A DNA stretch of 64,000 nucleotides from Bombyx mori (lineage: Eukaryota; Arthropoda; Insecta; Lepidoptera; Bombycidae): contig NC_085111.1 in the NCBI RefSeq assembly GCF_030269925.1, forward strand, positions 9,168,142-9,232,141, given 5' to 3'. A program made the translations under genes and the position numbers. This document shows positions 21,801 through 29,363 of the stretch, piece after piece; positions within the stretch are counted from its first letter, which is position 1, and each line of letters opens with the position of its first letter. The notes under the pieces were generated by a model. It did not search any database. It was not told the DNA's origin and saw only the letters and a program-made list of their open reading frames with translations.

Positions 21801-22633
21801 ATTGACCCCGATATAGTTTAATGGTATAGTAATTATGCTAACTAATCACTAGACGAACGATACCATAAAATTTCAAGTAAATTATTATATTTACACAGTT
21901 AACATTTTTTTCTCTACTTTTTTTCCCCTGCCTATTCGTCGGTAGCATAAGCTCACGGGCTCAACCTGAAAGAATTTGCTAACATTATCTTAGCAAAAGC
22001 AGTGTTTCGCAGAATCTACCACCGGATTGGGGCACACACAACATTTATCATAGTAAACCGTACTCCTACGAAAAGTCGGTTTAGATTATACAGATAGATA
22101 CCTACGTAGAGAACACAAAAAAGGTTTTTCTCGTGATGAAGAAAGGAGTTCTGTGGGTGCACATTAATGTAAAACAAACTTACATTTTTCTTGTAATAAA
22201 TAAATTCCAACAACAAGATATATATTGGGAAGTAGATATTGAGAATATATTGAATAGATTATTAGTCTTTAATTATATTATATGTTGGATACAACATTCA
22301 ATTTTCTGACCTTCTGTGCGGTAAGGACCTTACAATACAGCTCGGTTAATTCCCAAATAGAATCGTGTCCGTCACCTACATTAGACGATAATAACGGAAT
22401 AATTTTATGAAAAATATGCAATATAATAAAACGTGTGTGGAAAAAATACCTATTAATAAAAAAATTGGCATTTGAAAAAGAAACAGAAAAAACAGCACAC
22501 TTAGATAAAAACGATATTAGATCCATTAGATATTAAATAAAAAAGTGATTTAAATAAAAATAAAAAACTCACTTATTTCAATAGCCCCATTGCTAGGATA
22601 AATTACACAGAATAATAATAGAATTCGGTACAT
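6855..22633 (-). CDS. Takeout/JHBP-family secreted lipid-binding protein
   Basis: A haemolymph juvenile-hormone-binding/takeout family member; such proteins are secreted carriers of small hydrophobic ligands (family knowledge; ligand unknown here). Six exons: 22633-22573 (signal peptide MYRILLLFCVIYPSNGA), 20628-20459, 11248-11178, 9159-9020, 8229-8080 and 7012-6855. Phases agree at every junction and give 249 codons, the usual length. Exon 2 has the conserved N-terminal cysteine pair (VCNRNSLDLNDC, C-x8-C). Later exons carry NIYVEGLKGSTVHD, VIRGDFKGEGQYN, the YVRIKSFYMRPDVGN segment and the C-terminal NLGTSFLNQNWR. Intron 2 uses a GC donor (CAG|GCAAGT). That intron is over 9 kb and hosts a full-length LINE plus other repeats. 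Confidence 0.88.
7464..7981 (+). mobile_element. Bm1 SINE, full length, with duplicated tail
   Basis: tRNA-derived SINE. The head has A-box-like tggcctaaaggat and B-box-like ggtgttcgaatccc. It is followed by the Bm1 body (cacgattgacttccacgg, gtgaagcagtaatgcg, ctccagtaaccactta) and a tail ctaagcaataaaaataat. The last 61 bp (from 7868) are repeated in tandem from 7929. It lies in the last intron of the takeout-like gene, opposite to its transcription. Confidence 0.9.
8480..8680 (-). mobile_element. Bm1 SINE, 5'-truncated
   Basis: Minus-strand Bm1 tail (attgcttagatgggtgg), the accaccactta-type body and the aaccgaaacgcattactg segment are present. The tRNA-like head is missing. Located in intron 4 of the takeout-like gene. 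Confidence 0.85.
8688..8900 (-). mobile_element. Degenerate 3'-end fragment of the full-length LINE family
   Basis: It matches, with many changes, the 3' UTR of the elements at 12633 and 24184: caccaagacaggtgagcga, aacagctgcccgagcgc and gatcggaatcgcg occur in the same order. No ORF. Confidence 0.6.
10531..10968 (+). mobile_element. Bm1 SINE, full length
   Basis: Complete head (gtcgtcgtggtctaaaag, B-box ggtgttcgaatct), body and A-rich tail, slightly diverged from the copy at 7464. It lies in intron 3 of the takeout-like gene. Confidence 0.9.
12085..12228 (-). repeat. Ancient Bm1 relic
   Basis: Weak but ordered similarity to a minus-strand Bm1: ttttattgct at the tail end, a middle stretch caccttgaaacatgaggtt and tatcctt in the expected places. 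Highly decayed. Confidence 0.4.
12231..12385. mobile_element. MITE copy 2 (same family as 516-676)
   Basis: The left terminus gtgcttagtgcgag and the inner aacgttccaactccat are present. The right terminus (gagaacgttaaaaagctcg) breaks off before the last bases, directly before a LINE fragment. Confidence 0.65.
12390..12605 (-). mobile_element. LINE 3' UTR fragment
   Basis: The minus-strand reading equals the plus-strand 3' end at about 23960-24150: ctatcagcgtagctagg at the tail, the genomic-strand block ctagcaagagcagtg, and the hairpin segment cccactgag/ctcagtggg. No ORF remains. It lies just upstream (in coordinates) of the full-length LINE insertion. Confidence 0.75.
12621..12632. repeat. 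Target-site duplication, left copy, of LINE copy 1
   Basis: acgcctaattgt, repeated exactly at 17795-17806 on the other side of the element. The poly(T) run begins within or immediately after it. Confidence 0.9.
12874..15756 (-). CDS. LINE ORF2: endonuclease-reverse transcriptase (copy 1)
   Basis: 960-residue polyprotein that nicks the target and reverse-transcribes the element RNA. An N-terminal apurinic-like endonuclease domain (about 1-230) shows GFFNAYGLANQ, LVQETLL, HRPDILDIALL and the catalytic SDHRPVV near residue 220. The reverse-transcriptase domain (about 470-760) shows KAPGSDGISN, SYRPISLLMSLGKLYERLL, AFDKVWHNGL, GVPQGSVLSPLLF and the FADD active site near residue 682. A C-terminal region follows with no RNase H motif seen. 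The ATG follows the ORF1 stop after three bases. Copy 2 differs at seven residues. Confidence 0.95.
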   Translation of the reverse strand: MAYISRIKPLSVTIGFFNAYGLANQRDQVSDFLRDHQIDIFLVQETLLKPARRDPKIANYNMVRNDRLSARGGGTVIYYRRALHCVPLDPPALANIEASVCRISLTGHAPIVIASVYLPPDKIVLSSDIEALLGMGSSVILAGDLNCKHIRWNSHTTTPNGRRLDALVDDLAFDIVAPLTPTHYPLNIAHRPDILDIALLKNVTLRLHSIEVVSELDSDHRPVVMKLGRAPNSVPVTRTVVDWHTLGISLAESDPPSLPFNPDSIPSPQDTAEAIDILTSHITSTLDRSSKQVVAEDFLHRFKLSDDIRELLRAKNASIRAYDRYPTAENRIRMRALQRDVKSRIAEVRDARWSDFLEGLAPSQRSYYRLARTLKSDTVVTMPPLVGPSGRLAAFDDDEKAELLADTLQTQCTPSTQSVDPVHVELVDSEVERRASLPPSDALPPVTPMEVKDLIKDLRPRKAPGSDGISNRVIKLLPVQLIVMLASIFNAAMANCIFPAVWKEADVIGIHKPGKPKNHPTSYRPISLLMSLGKLYERLLYKRLRDFVSSKGILIDEQFGFRTNHSCVQQVHRLTEHILVGLNRPKPLYTGALFFDVAKAFDKVWHNGLIFKLFNMGVPDSLVLIIRDFLSNRSFRYRVEGTRSSPRPLTAGVPQGSVLSPLLFSLFVNDIPRSPPTHLALFADDTTVYYSSRNKSLIAKKLQSAALALGQWFRKWRIDINPAKSTAVLFQRGSSTRISSRIRRRNLTPPITLFRQPIPWARKVKYLGVTLDASMTFRPHIKSVRDRAAFILGRLYPMICKRSKMSLRNKVTLYKTCIRPVMTYASVVFTHAARTHIDTLQSLQSRFCRLAVGAPWFVRNVDLHDDLGLESIRKYMKSASERYFDKAMRHDNRLIVAAADYSPNPDHAGASHRRRPRHVLTDPSDPITFALDAFSSNTRGRLRDPGNRTRRTRQRGRRAT
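15760..17433 (-). CDS. LINE ORF1: gag-like RNA-binding protein (copy 1)
   Basis: 557-residue nucleic-acid-binding protein that packages the element RNA. The N-terminal half is low in complexity, Ala/Pro/Ser-rich with an acidic SCSDSDSDMEVD patch. A PRE_C2HC-like fold is suggested by LRVVIRGIPKELDVE. Three zinc knuckles follow from about residue 357 (CHNCQLYGHSSRNC, CVKCLGDHATALC, CVLCRTQGHPANYRGC). The ORF ends TAA, then TCA, then the ORF2 ATG. High GC content contrasts with the host introns. Confidence 0.92.
   Translation of the reverse strand: MFSRPGAAPPGYSAIMDAVFAEFLRLRHPQLASEFLAFKANHTASPLEDSAALAAPASPVPACRASALSTAASVVPAAPVSPILARKAAASSAVTIVSAERSSAASVAPSKTPTLARRSPAPASSCSDSDSDMEVDLAPASSTDGFTLVQKGKKRAAESRAPAAAKISKAVNASRPRPQTPVAPPARATSSPRPVAQNKTQTPPPVILQEKAAWDRVCLALKAKNINFTNARNLANGIQIKVQTPDDHRALSSYLRKERISFHTYTLQEERELRVVIRGIPKELDVELVKADLLEQGLPVNSVHRMHTGRGREPYNMVLVALQPTPEGKKIFNTQTVCRLSGIAVEAPHKKGTPSQCHNCQLYGHSSRNCHARPRCVKCLGDHATALCARDQKTATEPPSCVLCRTQGHPANYRGCPRAPKINRRVARQNRLRASGPDIKASAPSASQAKPAFVPAAVPSVSAWAKPLPYTNTATTPSSAIRPAPATRPSPATCPPTASDNLALAIDFFQSINFERVNALGDAIRAASTAQHFIAVVQEYADVYASLNTYVLPSLRR
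17553..17700 (-). repeat. Two 74-bp tandem repeats in the LINE 5' UTR (copy 1)
   Basis: Units 17553-17626 and 17627-17700 share gaaacaaaacaaataaa and gtcggcagatgtaccac. They lie just downstream of the 5' end in element orientation. The same pair occurs from 29111 in copy 2. Possibly promoter units, by analogy with repeated 5' regions of other LINEs. Confidence 0.75.
17960..18387 (+). mobile_element. Non-autonomous Helitron-like element
   Basis: It starts TCTATACTAATATTATAAAG and ends GCGGGCTGCTAG followed by T, the CTRR-type 3' terminus with a short GC-rich hairpin (cccg...cggg) just before. The leading block with agatttgtttgtttg and ctactgaaccgattt is common in Lepidoptera. No coding capacity. 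The base before the 5' TC is C, not the expected A, so the left edge may be decayed. Confidence 0.6.
18388..19015. other. Intronic AT-rich stretch
   Basis: Part of intron 2 of the takeout-like gene. Nothing recognised. Confidence 0.4.
19020..19106 (+). repeat. Bm1 tail fragment
   Basis: gtctatggactccggtaac, catcaggtaggccgtgagc and an AAT-repeat tail correspond to the last part of Bm1. Confidence 0.65.
19306..19485 (-). mobile_element. LINE 3' UTR fragment
   Basis: Same family as 12390-12605: ttgcaagagcagcgcttcgc and ccggatcggaattgcgacc in order. The hairpin stem is decayed (ccccccgag against ctcagtggg). Confidence 0.65.
21928..22027 (-). mobile_element. Short LINE 3' UTR fragment
   Basis: cctattcgtcggtagc at the tail and gcagtgtttcgcagaatc, ending at accaccggattgg. 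This is the same family as 19306-19485, cut before the hairpin. Confidence 0.6.
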
Positions 22634-23714
22634 CTTCGTGGCTTTGAGTGAACTTGCGGAATAACTACTGTTTCTTAAATTTACTATTTTATACCAAATG
22701 AATATCAAGCTAATACTGCTTGCTACCTTAGAGCATTGTACCACACGGTCGACTAACTTCTGAATCGCAGCTACGATCAGACCAAAGTACCGATTGCACA
22801 AAACGTTCATGCTTCAATGTCACCCACCAGTTTTCTTGAATTCATAATAATATTAAGTCATAACATATAATGGAAATTAGTTGTTATGGCAAGGCTACTT
22901 CCGAAATAAAAATAAATCTACGCGTTCTTAATATTGAATACAATGCCTTTAGTATTTATTATTGATTGAATTGCGAGGATTTGCAAGCAAGTCCACGCAT
23001 TTTTAATGTAGCTAATGAAAAGTAACTCGGCATAATATTATATTTACCATAACTTACCCTGCATTTATACGAGGGTCGTTAAATAAGATTATGCTTTTCT
23101 CGGAATTGTAAAAATAATACGAAATTTATAAAAAAAACTAGCTTGTAGGAAGGATAGTAAACACGTATGGATAATTAGAACTATTTCAGTTTGCATATTT
23201 AGTTGTGCCTTGACTTTTTCCATGGAATTGCTGATGTCCATTGGTAACGGTGACTACTTACCATCAAGTGGACCGTATGCTCACACGCCTACAATAGCAT
23301 AAAAATAATTTAAAGGAAGAATAAAAACTGTGATGTCAAACAATATTAAGATTGACCTTGACTCTAGTCTGGACCAGGTTATATCGCACCTCAAGGTAAA
23401 CCACAAACCTATGCATATCATGCCGTATTATATAATAAATATTTGGGTTCTTTCTAATACCAACCTTATTGCCATGAGGTTACGGCTAAGGTTGGAAGCT
23501 TAAAAATAAACAAAGGCCTACTAAATTTTTCATTAAGATTACAATATTCTAATTTATTTCGTGTTATGCCGTAATAACGTTTTTTGTGTACTTTGAATAT
23601 ATTTTCAGGTAATTAATACAATTAATTGCTCAAAAAACTATAGGAGCAGGTCCGCTAAGCAGGAATAAAGAGAATGAAACGGTTATGTACTGATCGTTTT
23701 TATATCAAAATCAA
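22634..23714. other. Upstream region of the takeout-like gene
   Basis: It contains the presumed 5' UTR and promoter of the takeout-like gene and a decayed Bm1 tail at about 23220-23310 (ccattggtaacggtgac, ccgtatgctcac). No other gene seen. Confidence 0.4.
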
Positions 23715-24160
23715 AATACGTAGTGAGGTATGTTATGAAGCACTTTGAGAAGGCGGCACTACATGAGAACCCTCTTGTCGTGGCCGCTGGAAATTACATA
23801 ACCGATTCTGTAGAACGAATGATTAATAGTCGACTTCGCCCAAAACACGTCATTACGGATCTTCCCGATCCATTAACGGTGCTTTTAAGTACCACACGCA
23901 CCGGTCACCGTCCTCGTCGAACCCGTCGCCACGAAGGGCTCGACGAGCGAATTAATCAATAGACACAGCCCACTGAGTTTCTCGCCGGATCTTCTCAGTG
24001 GGTCGCGTTTCCGATCCGGTTGTAGATTCTACGAAGCACTGCTCTTGCTAGGGCCCAGTGTTAGCAACAGTCCTGTTTGAGCCCCGTGAGCTCACCTACA
24101 TGTTAGGGCGTAGCTGAAATTGCCTCTCAAGGCTATCAGCATAGGTAGAAAAAAAAATTA
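23715..24160 (+). mobile_element. LINE fragment: end of ORF2 plus 3' UTR
   Basis: The open frame from 23723 to 23962 ends another LINE ORF2 (HVITDLPDPLTVLL, TGHRPRRTRRH), related to but different from the full-length elements (HVLTDPSDPITFAL). After the stop come the hairpin segment (cccactgag at 23969-23977, ctcagtggg at 23994-24002), the gcactgctcttgctagg block and ctatcagcataggtag plus poly(A). LINE copy 2 is inserted just after this tail. Confidence 0.8.
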
Positions 24161-24170
24161 ATACTAGTTG

Positions 24171-24183
24171 TAAGACGAAATCC
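24171..24183. repeat. Target-site duplication, left copy, of LINE copy 2
   Basis: taagacgaaatcc, repeated exactly at 29351-29363. Confidence 0.92.
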
Positions 24184-24432
24184 TTTTTTTTTTTTTTTTT
24201 TTTTATGATTGAAAGTTTACTGGTGGCCCGAAGGCCTTTCCAGTTTCACCAGGACAGGTGGGCGAGCAAAGGCTCAGCCAAGAGGGGTGGGATTTGCTAA
24301 CAACTGCCCGAGCGCCTCCGAAGGAGACCTAACAACTCAAGAGCAATTGTTTCGCGAATGAATCTACTACCGGATCGGAATCGCGACCCGCTGAGAAGAT
24401 CCGGCGAGAAACTCAGCGGGCTGATGCATGGG

Positions 24433-27315
24433 TTAGGTTGCACGTCGACCTCTTTGTCGAGTTCGACGAGTACGGTTACCGGGGTCCCTAAGCCTGCCCC
24501 TAGTATTAGAGCTGAAGGCATCTAATGCAAAGGTTATTGGATCTGATAGATCCGTAAGGACGTGTCTAGGGCGTCGACGGTGACTGGCTCCTGCATGATC
24601 AGGATTCGGGGAGTAGTCAGCGGCGGCAACGATAAGGCGATTATCATGACGCATAGCCTTATCGAAGTATCGTTCCGACGCTGACTTCATGTATTTCCGA
24701 ATTGATTCGAGGCCCAGGTCGTCGCGTAGGTCAACGTTCCTCACGAACCACGGAGCCCCGACAGCTAACCTGCAAAAGCGGGATTGTAGGGATTGGAGGG
24801 TGTCTATGTGTGTGCGGGCCGCGTGAGCGAACACCACACTCGCGTAAGTCATGACGGGCCTTATGCAAGTTTTGTAAAGTGTCACCTTGTTCCGAAGGGA
24901 CATTTTACTCCGCTTACAGATCATGGGGTAGAGTCTACCGAGAATAAACGCGGCACGGTCACGGACTGATTTTATATGCGGGCGGAATGTCATCGATGCA
25001 TCCAGGGTAACGCCCAGGTACTTGACTTTCCTGGCCCAGGGTATGGGTTGTCTAAAGAGAGTAATCGGGGGTGTGAGATTCCTCCTCCTAATCCGGGAGG
25101 AAATCCGTGTGGAGCTTCCCCTCTGAAATAGCACCGCAGTACTTTTCGCTGGGTTGATGTCTATGCGCCATTTTCGGAACCACTGTCCTAGGGCTAGGGC
25201 TGCGCTCTGAAGCTTCTTCGCGATTAGGGACTTATTTCTACTAGAATAGTAAACAGTCGTGTCGTCGGCGAATAAAGCTAAATGGGTCGGCGGCGACCGG
25301 GGAATATCGTTGACGAATAAGCTAAATAGGAGGGGTGAGAGGACAGAGCCTTGCGGGACTCCAGCTGTGAGAGGTCGTGGGGAGGAGCGGGTTCCCTCGA
25401 CTCGATATCGAAAAGAGCGGTTCGACAAGAAGTCCCGTATGATGAGCACGAGACTATCCGGCACGCCCATGTTGAATAGTTTGAAAATCAAACCATTGTG
25501 CCAGACTTTGTCGAACGCTTTTGCGACGTCGAAGAAGAGAGCTCCCGTGTATAACGGTTTTGGTCGATTAAGCCCCACAAGAATGTGCTCCGTGAGGCGG
25601 TGCACCTGTTGAACGCATGAGTGATTTGTACGGAATCCGAATTGTTCATCGATAAGAATGCCCTTGGATGAGACGAAGTCTCTGAGGCGTTTGTAGAGCA
25701 GACGCTCATACAGTTTGCCTAGAGACATGAGGAGGCTAATCGGGCGGTAGCTCGTCGGATGATTTTTTGGTTTACCGGGTTTATGTATGCCGATAACGTC
25801 CGCTTCTTTCCACACCGCGGGAAAGATACAGTTCGCCATAGCGGCATTGAAAATAGATGCCAACATCACGATGAGTTGGACGGGTAGAAGTTTAATAACG
25901 CGGTTGGATATACCGTCGGAACCGGGAGCCTTGCGAGGACGTAGGTCTTTGATCAAGTCTTTAACTTCCACCGGGGTGACGGGTGGTAACGCATCAGAGG
26001 GTGGCAAGGAGGCTCTGCGTTCTACCTCACTGTCTACTAATTCTACATGAATAGGGTCCACGGATTGAGTGCTGGGCGTGCACTGGGTTTGCAATGTATC
26101 GGCCAGCAGCTCTGCTTTTTCGTCATCATCGAACGCCGCGAGTCGGCCTGAGGGGCCTACGAGGGGGGGCATAGTTACTACCGTATCCGATTTGAGAGTA
26201 CGAGCTAAGCGGTAGTAAGACCTTTGGGAGGGCGCGAGTCCTTCTAAGAAATCAGACCATCTGGCATCTCGGACTTCGGCGATGCGAGACTTTACGTCGC
26301 GTTGTAGGGCACGCATTCGAATACGATTTTCCGCGGTAGGATACCTGTCGTAGGCGCGTATCGAGGCGTTCTTAGCTCTAAGGAGTTCCCTAATATCGTC
26401 GGACAATTTGAAGCGGTGAAGGAAGTCCTCCGCTACAACTTGTTTCGATGACCTATCTAATGTCGAGGTGATGTGTGACGTTAAGATGTCTATGGCTTCA
26501 GCGGTATCCTGAGGAGACGGGATAGAGTCCGGGTTAAACGGGAGCGATGGTGGATCAAATTCAGCCAGGCTGATGCCCAGCGTGTGCCAATCCACCACAG
26601 TCCTCGTGACGGGAACGGAATCGGGAGCGCGACCGAGCTTCATAACGACGGGACGGTGGTCTGAATCTAACTCTGAAACTACTTCGATCGAGTGTAAGCG
26701 CAGAGTTACGTTTTTTAATAACGCTATGTCGAGTATATCCGGGCGATGCGCGATATTTAGCGGGTAGTGAGTCGGGGTTAGCGGAGCGACGATATCGAAG
26801 GCGAGATCATCGACTAACGCGTCAAGCCGCCTGCCATTCGGGGTTGTGGTGTGTGAGTTCCACCTGATGTGTTTACAATTTAGGTCGCCCGCCAGAATGA
26901 CAGAGCTCCCCATACCGAGCAGCGCCTCGATATCACTGCTTAGAACGATCTTATCCGGTGGAAGATAAACGGACGCGATAACGATCGGCGCGTGTCCCGT
27001 CAGTGAGATTCGGCACACTGATGCTTCGATATTAGCGAGCGCGGGAGGATCGAGCGGGACGCAATGCAGGGCTCTTCTATAGTAAATGACGGTACCACCA
27101 CCACGGGCAGAGAGCCTGTCGTTCCTGACCATGTTATAGTTCGCGATTTTAGGGTCACGGCGCGCGGGCTTAAGTAGGGTCTCCTGCACTAAAAAGATAT
27201 CAATTTGGTGGTCACGCAAAAAGTCAGAAACCTGATCACGTTGATTTGCGAGACCGTAAGCGTTAAAAAATCCTATCGTTACGGATAGGGGCTTTATTCT
27301 ACTTATATACGCCAT
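24433..27315 (-). CDS. LINE ORF2: endonuclease-reverse transcriptase (copy 2)
   Basis: 960 residues, collinear with copy 1 and carrying the same endonuclease (SDHRPVV) and reverse-transcriptase (FADD) motifs. Seven residue differences from copy 1 include N/D in GRAPDSV, S/F in AEFDPP, V/I in VDPIHV, M/V in TPVEVK, T/A in VVFAHAA, H/R in DLRDDL and P/L in LTDLSDP. None touches a catalytic motif. Confidence 0.95.
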   Translation of the reverse strand: MAYISRIKPLSVTIGFFNAYGLANQRDQVSDFLRDHQIDIFLVQETLLKPARRDPKIANYNMVRNDRLSARGGGTVIYYRRALHCVPLDPPALANIEASVCRISLTGHAPIVIASVYLPPDKIVLSSDIEALLGMGSSVILAGDLNCKHIRWNSHTTTPNGRRLDALVDDLAFDIVAPLTPTHYPLNIAHRPDILDIALLKNVTLRLHSIEVVSELDSDHRPVVMKLGRAPDSVPVTRTVVDWHTLGISLAEFDPPSLPFNPDSIPSPQDTAEAIDILTSHITSTLDRSSKQVVAEDFLHRFKLSDDIRELLRAKNASIRAYDRYPTAENRIRMRALQRDVKSRIAEVRDARWSDFLEGLAPSQRSYYRLARTLKSDTVVTMPPLVGPSGRLAAFDDDEKAELLADTLQTQCTPSTQSVDPIHVELVDSEVERRASLPPSDALPPVTPVEVKDLIKDLRPRKAPGSDGISNRVIKLLPVQLIVMLASIFNAAMANCIFPAVWKEADVIGIHKPGKPKNHPTSYRPISLLMSLGKLYERLLYKRLRDFVSSKGILIDEQFGFRTNHSCVQQVHRLTEHILVGLNRPKPLYTGALFFDVAKAFDKVWHNGLIFKLFNMGVPDSLVLIIRDFLSNRSFRYRVEGTRSSPRPLTAGVPQGSVLSPLLFSLFVNDIPRSPPTHLALFADDTTVYYSSRNKSLIAKKLQSAALALGQWFRKWRIDINPAKSTAVLFQRGSSTRISSRIRRRNLTPPITLFRQPIPWARKVKYLGVTLDASMTFRPHIKSVRDRAAFILGRLYPMICKRSKMSLRNKVTLYKTCIRPVMTYASVVFAHAARTHIDTLQSLQSRFCRLAVGAPWFVRNVDLRDDLGLESIRKYMKSASERYFDKAMRHDNRLIVAAADYSPNPDHAGASHRRRPRHVLTDLSDPITFALDAFSSNTRGRLRDPGNRTRRTRQRGRRAT

Positions 27316-27318
27316 TGA

Positions 27319-28991
27319 TTACCGGCGGAGTGAGGGGAGGACGTACGTATTTAATGACGCGTATACGTCGGCGTATTCCTGCACAACGGCGATAAAGTGT
27401 TGTGCAGTGGAGGCAGCGCGAATGGCGTCGCCCAAAGCGTTAACGCGCTCAAAGTTGATCGACTGAAAGAAGTCGATCGCTAAAGCGAGATTGTCGGACG
27501 CGGTCGGAGGGCAAGTCGCGGGAGAGGGACGAGTCGCGGGGGCGGGACGAATCGCGGAGGAGGGAGTTGTAGCCGTGTTCGTGTACGGCAGCGGTTTTGC
27601 CCAGGCCGAGACACTGGGCACCGCCGCCGGAACGAACGCTGGCTTAGCCTGCGACGCAGAGGGTGCCGAGGCTTTGATGTCTGGGCCGGAAGCTCGGAGG
27701 CGGTTTTGGCGGGCGACGCGGCGATTTATTTTAGGGGCTCGGGGGCAACCACGGTAATTCGCGGGGTGACCCTGTGTTCGACACAGGACGCAGCTAGGCG
27801 GTTCCGTCGCGGTTTTTTGGTCGCGAGCGCAGAGGGCCGTGGCGTGATCGCCCAAACACTTAACACATCGGGGGCGCGCGTGACAGTTACGGGAAGAGTG
27901 CCCGTACAATTGACAGTTATGGCACTGGCTAGGAGTGCCTTTTTTATGGGGGCTTCGACAGCGATACCAGAGAGCCTACAGACGGTCTGTGTGTTAAAGA
28001 TTTTCTTACCCTCGGGGGTAGGCTGGAGAGCGACTAGAACCATATTATATGGCTCCCTACCGCGACCGGTGTGCATACGGTGCACAGAATTCACTGGTAG
28101 GCCTTGTTCTAACAGGTCGGCTTTTACGAGCTCTACATCTAACTCTTTAGGGATTCCGCGTATTACAACGCGGAGTTCGCGCTCCTCCTGGAGCGTATAC
28201 GTATGGAAACTTATACGCTCCTTACGGAGGTAAGAAGAGAGGGCCCTATGGTCGTCGGGTGTTTGAACCTTAATTTGAATGCCGTTCGCGAGATTACGGG
28301 CATTCGTGAAATTTATATTTTTGGCCTTAAGGGCCAGGCAAACTCGATCCCAAGCTGCCTTCTCCTGAAGGATAACCGGGGGAGGGGTCTGGGTTTTATT
28401 TTGTGCCACCGGACGCGGCGACGGAGTGGCACGGGCTGGGGGCGCAACGGGAGTCTGAGGGCGGGGGCGCGATGCGTTCACGGCTTTGCTAATTTTAGCG
28501 GCCGCGGGAGCTCGAGACTCCGCGGCACGCTTCTTACCCTTCTGTACCAGGGTGAATCCATCCGTCGATGAGGCGGGGGCGAGGTCGACCTCCATGTCCG
28601 AGTCAGAGTCGGAGCACGAGGAGGCGGGTGCAGGCGACCTACGAGCAAGTGTAGGTGTTTTAGAGGGCGCGACGGAGGCCGCGGATGATCGCTCAGCTGA
28701 AACGATGGTCACGGCGGACGACGCAGCAGCTTTTCTCGCCAGTATAGGCGACACGGGAGCGGCAGGCACGACAGAGGCTGCGGTGCTCAATGCAGAAGCT
28801 CTGCACGCAGGTACAGGCGACGCAGGAGCAGCGAGCGCGGCGGAGTCCTCGAGAGGGCTCGCAGTGTGATTGGCCTTGAAGGCCAAAAACTCCGAGGCGA
28901 GCTGTGGGTGGCGAAGTCGGAGGAATTCCGCGAATACAGCGTCCATGATCGCTGAGTACCCAGGTGGGGCGGCCCCGGGTCTTGAAAACAC
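27319..28991 (-). pseudogene. LINE ORF1, frameshifted (copy 2)
   Basis: Identical in layout to the ORF1 at 15760-17433, but a run of six G in copy 1 (plus-strand view, 16389-16394) is five G here (about 27949-27953). The reading frame therefore shifts just before the first zinc knuckle, and the upstream part runs on to a false stop at 27726. The knuckle region itself remains open in the original frame from 27909 to 27319. This copy would need ORF1 supplied from elsewhere. Confidence 0.9.
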
Positions 28992-29363
28992 TCGCCTTGC
29001 GGCGAGGCCCCAACTTCTCGGACCTGAGCGGTTCTATTGAACACAGGTGGCAATGCGGCGCGATTACTACAGGACAAAGAAAAAGCACAACAAAACAGAA
29101 ATTACGAAAAGAAACAAAACAAATAAATACTTGCAGGAAACCACTTTGTCGGCAGATGTACCACGAACACAGAAACAACAAAAGGAAACAAAACAAATAA
29201 AAACTTCCAGAAAGAGCACTTAGTCGGCAGATGTACCACAAACACAGGCCGCGCGAACAATGGCCGGGCTAACAAAAGCCGGGCGAACAAAGACCGGGCG
29301 ATCGAGTGGACGATGAGCACGTCCGCACGTGACGGGTGCCTCTATCGGAATAAGACGAAATCC

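Larger units (their letters stand above)
24184..29350 (-). mobile_element. Full-length jockey-type LINE, copy 2
   Basis: Same element as 12633-17794, differing at scattered single bases. Flanked by a perfect 13-bp target-site duplication and carrying a longer poly(A) run at 24184-24204. ORF2 is intact and ORF1 has a one-base deletion. It lies about 1.5 kb upstream of the takeout-like gene's start codon, in the same orientation. Confidence 0.93.

Noticed and set aside
12633..29350. Segmental duplication of an 11.6-kb unit containing the LINE
   Set aside because: Homology stops exactly at the element ends, and each copy has its own different target-site duplication.
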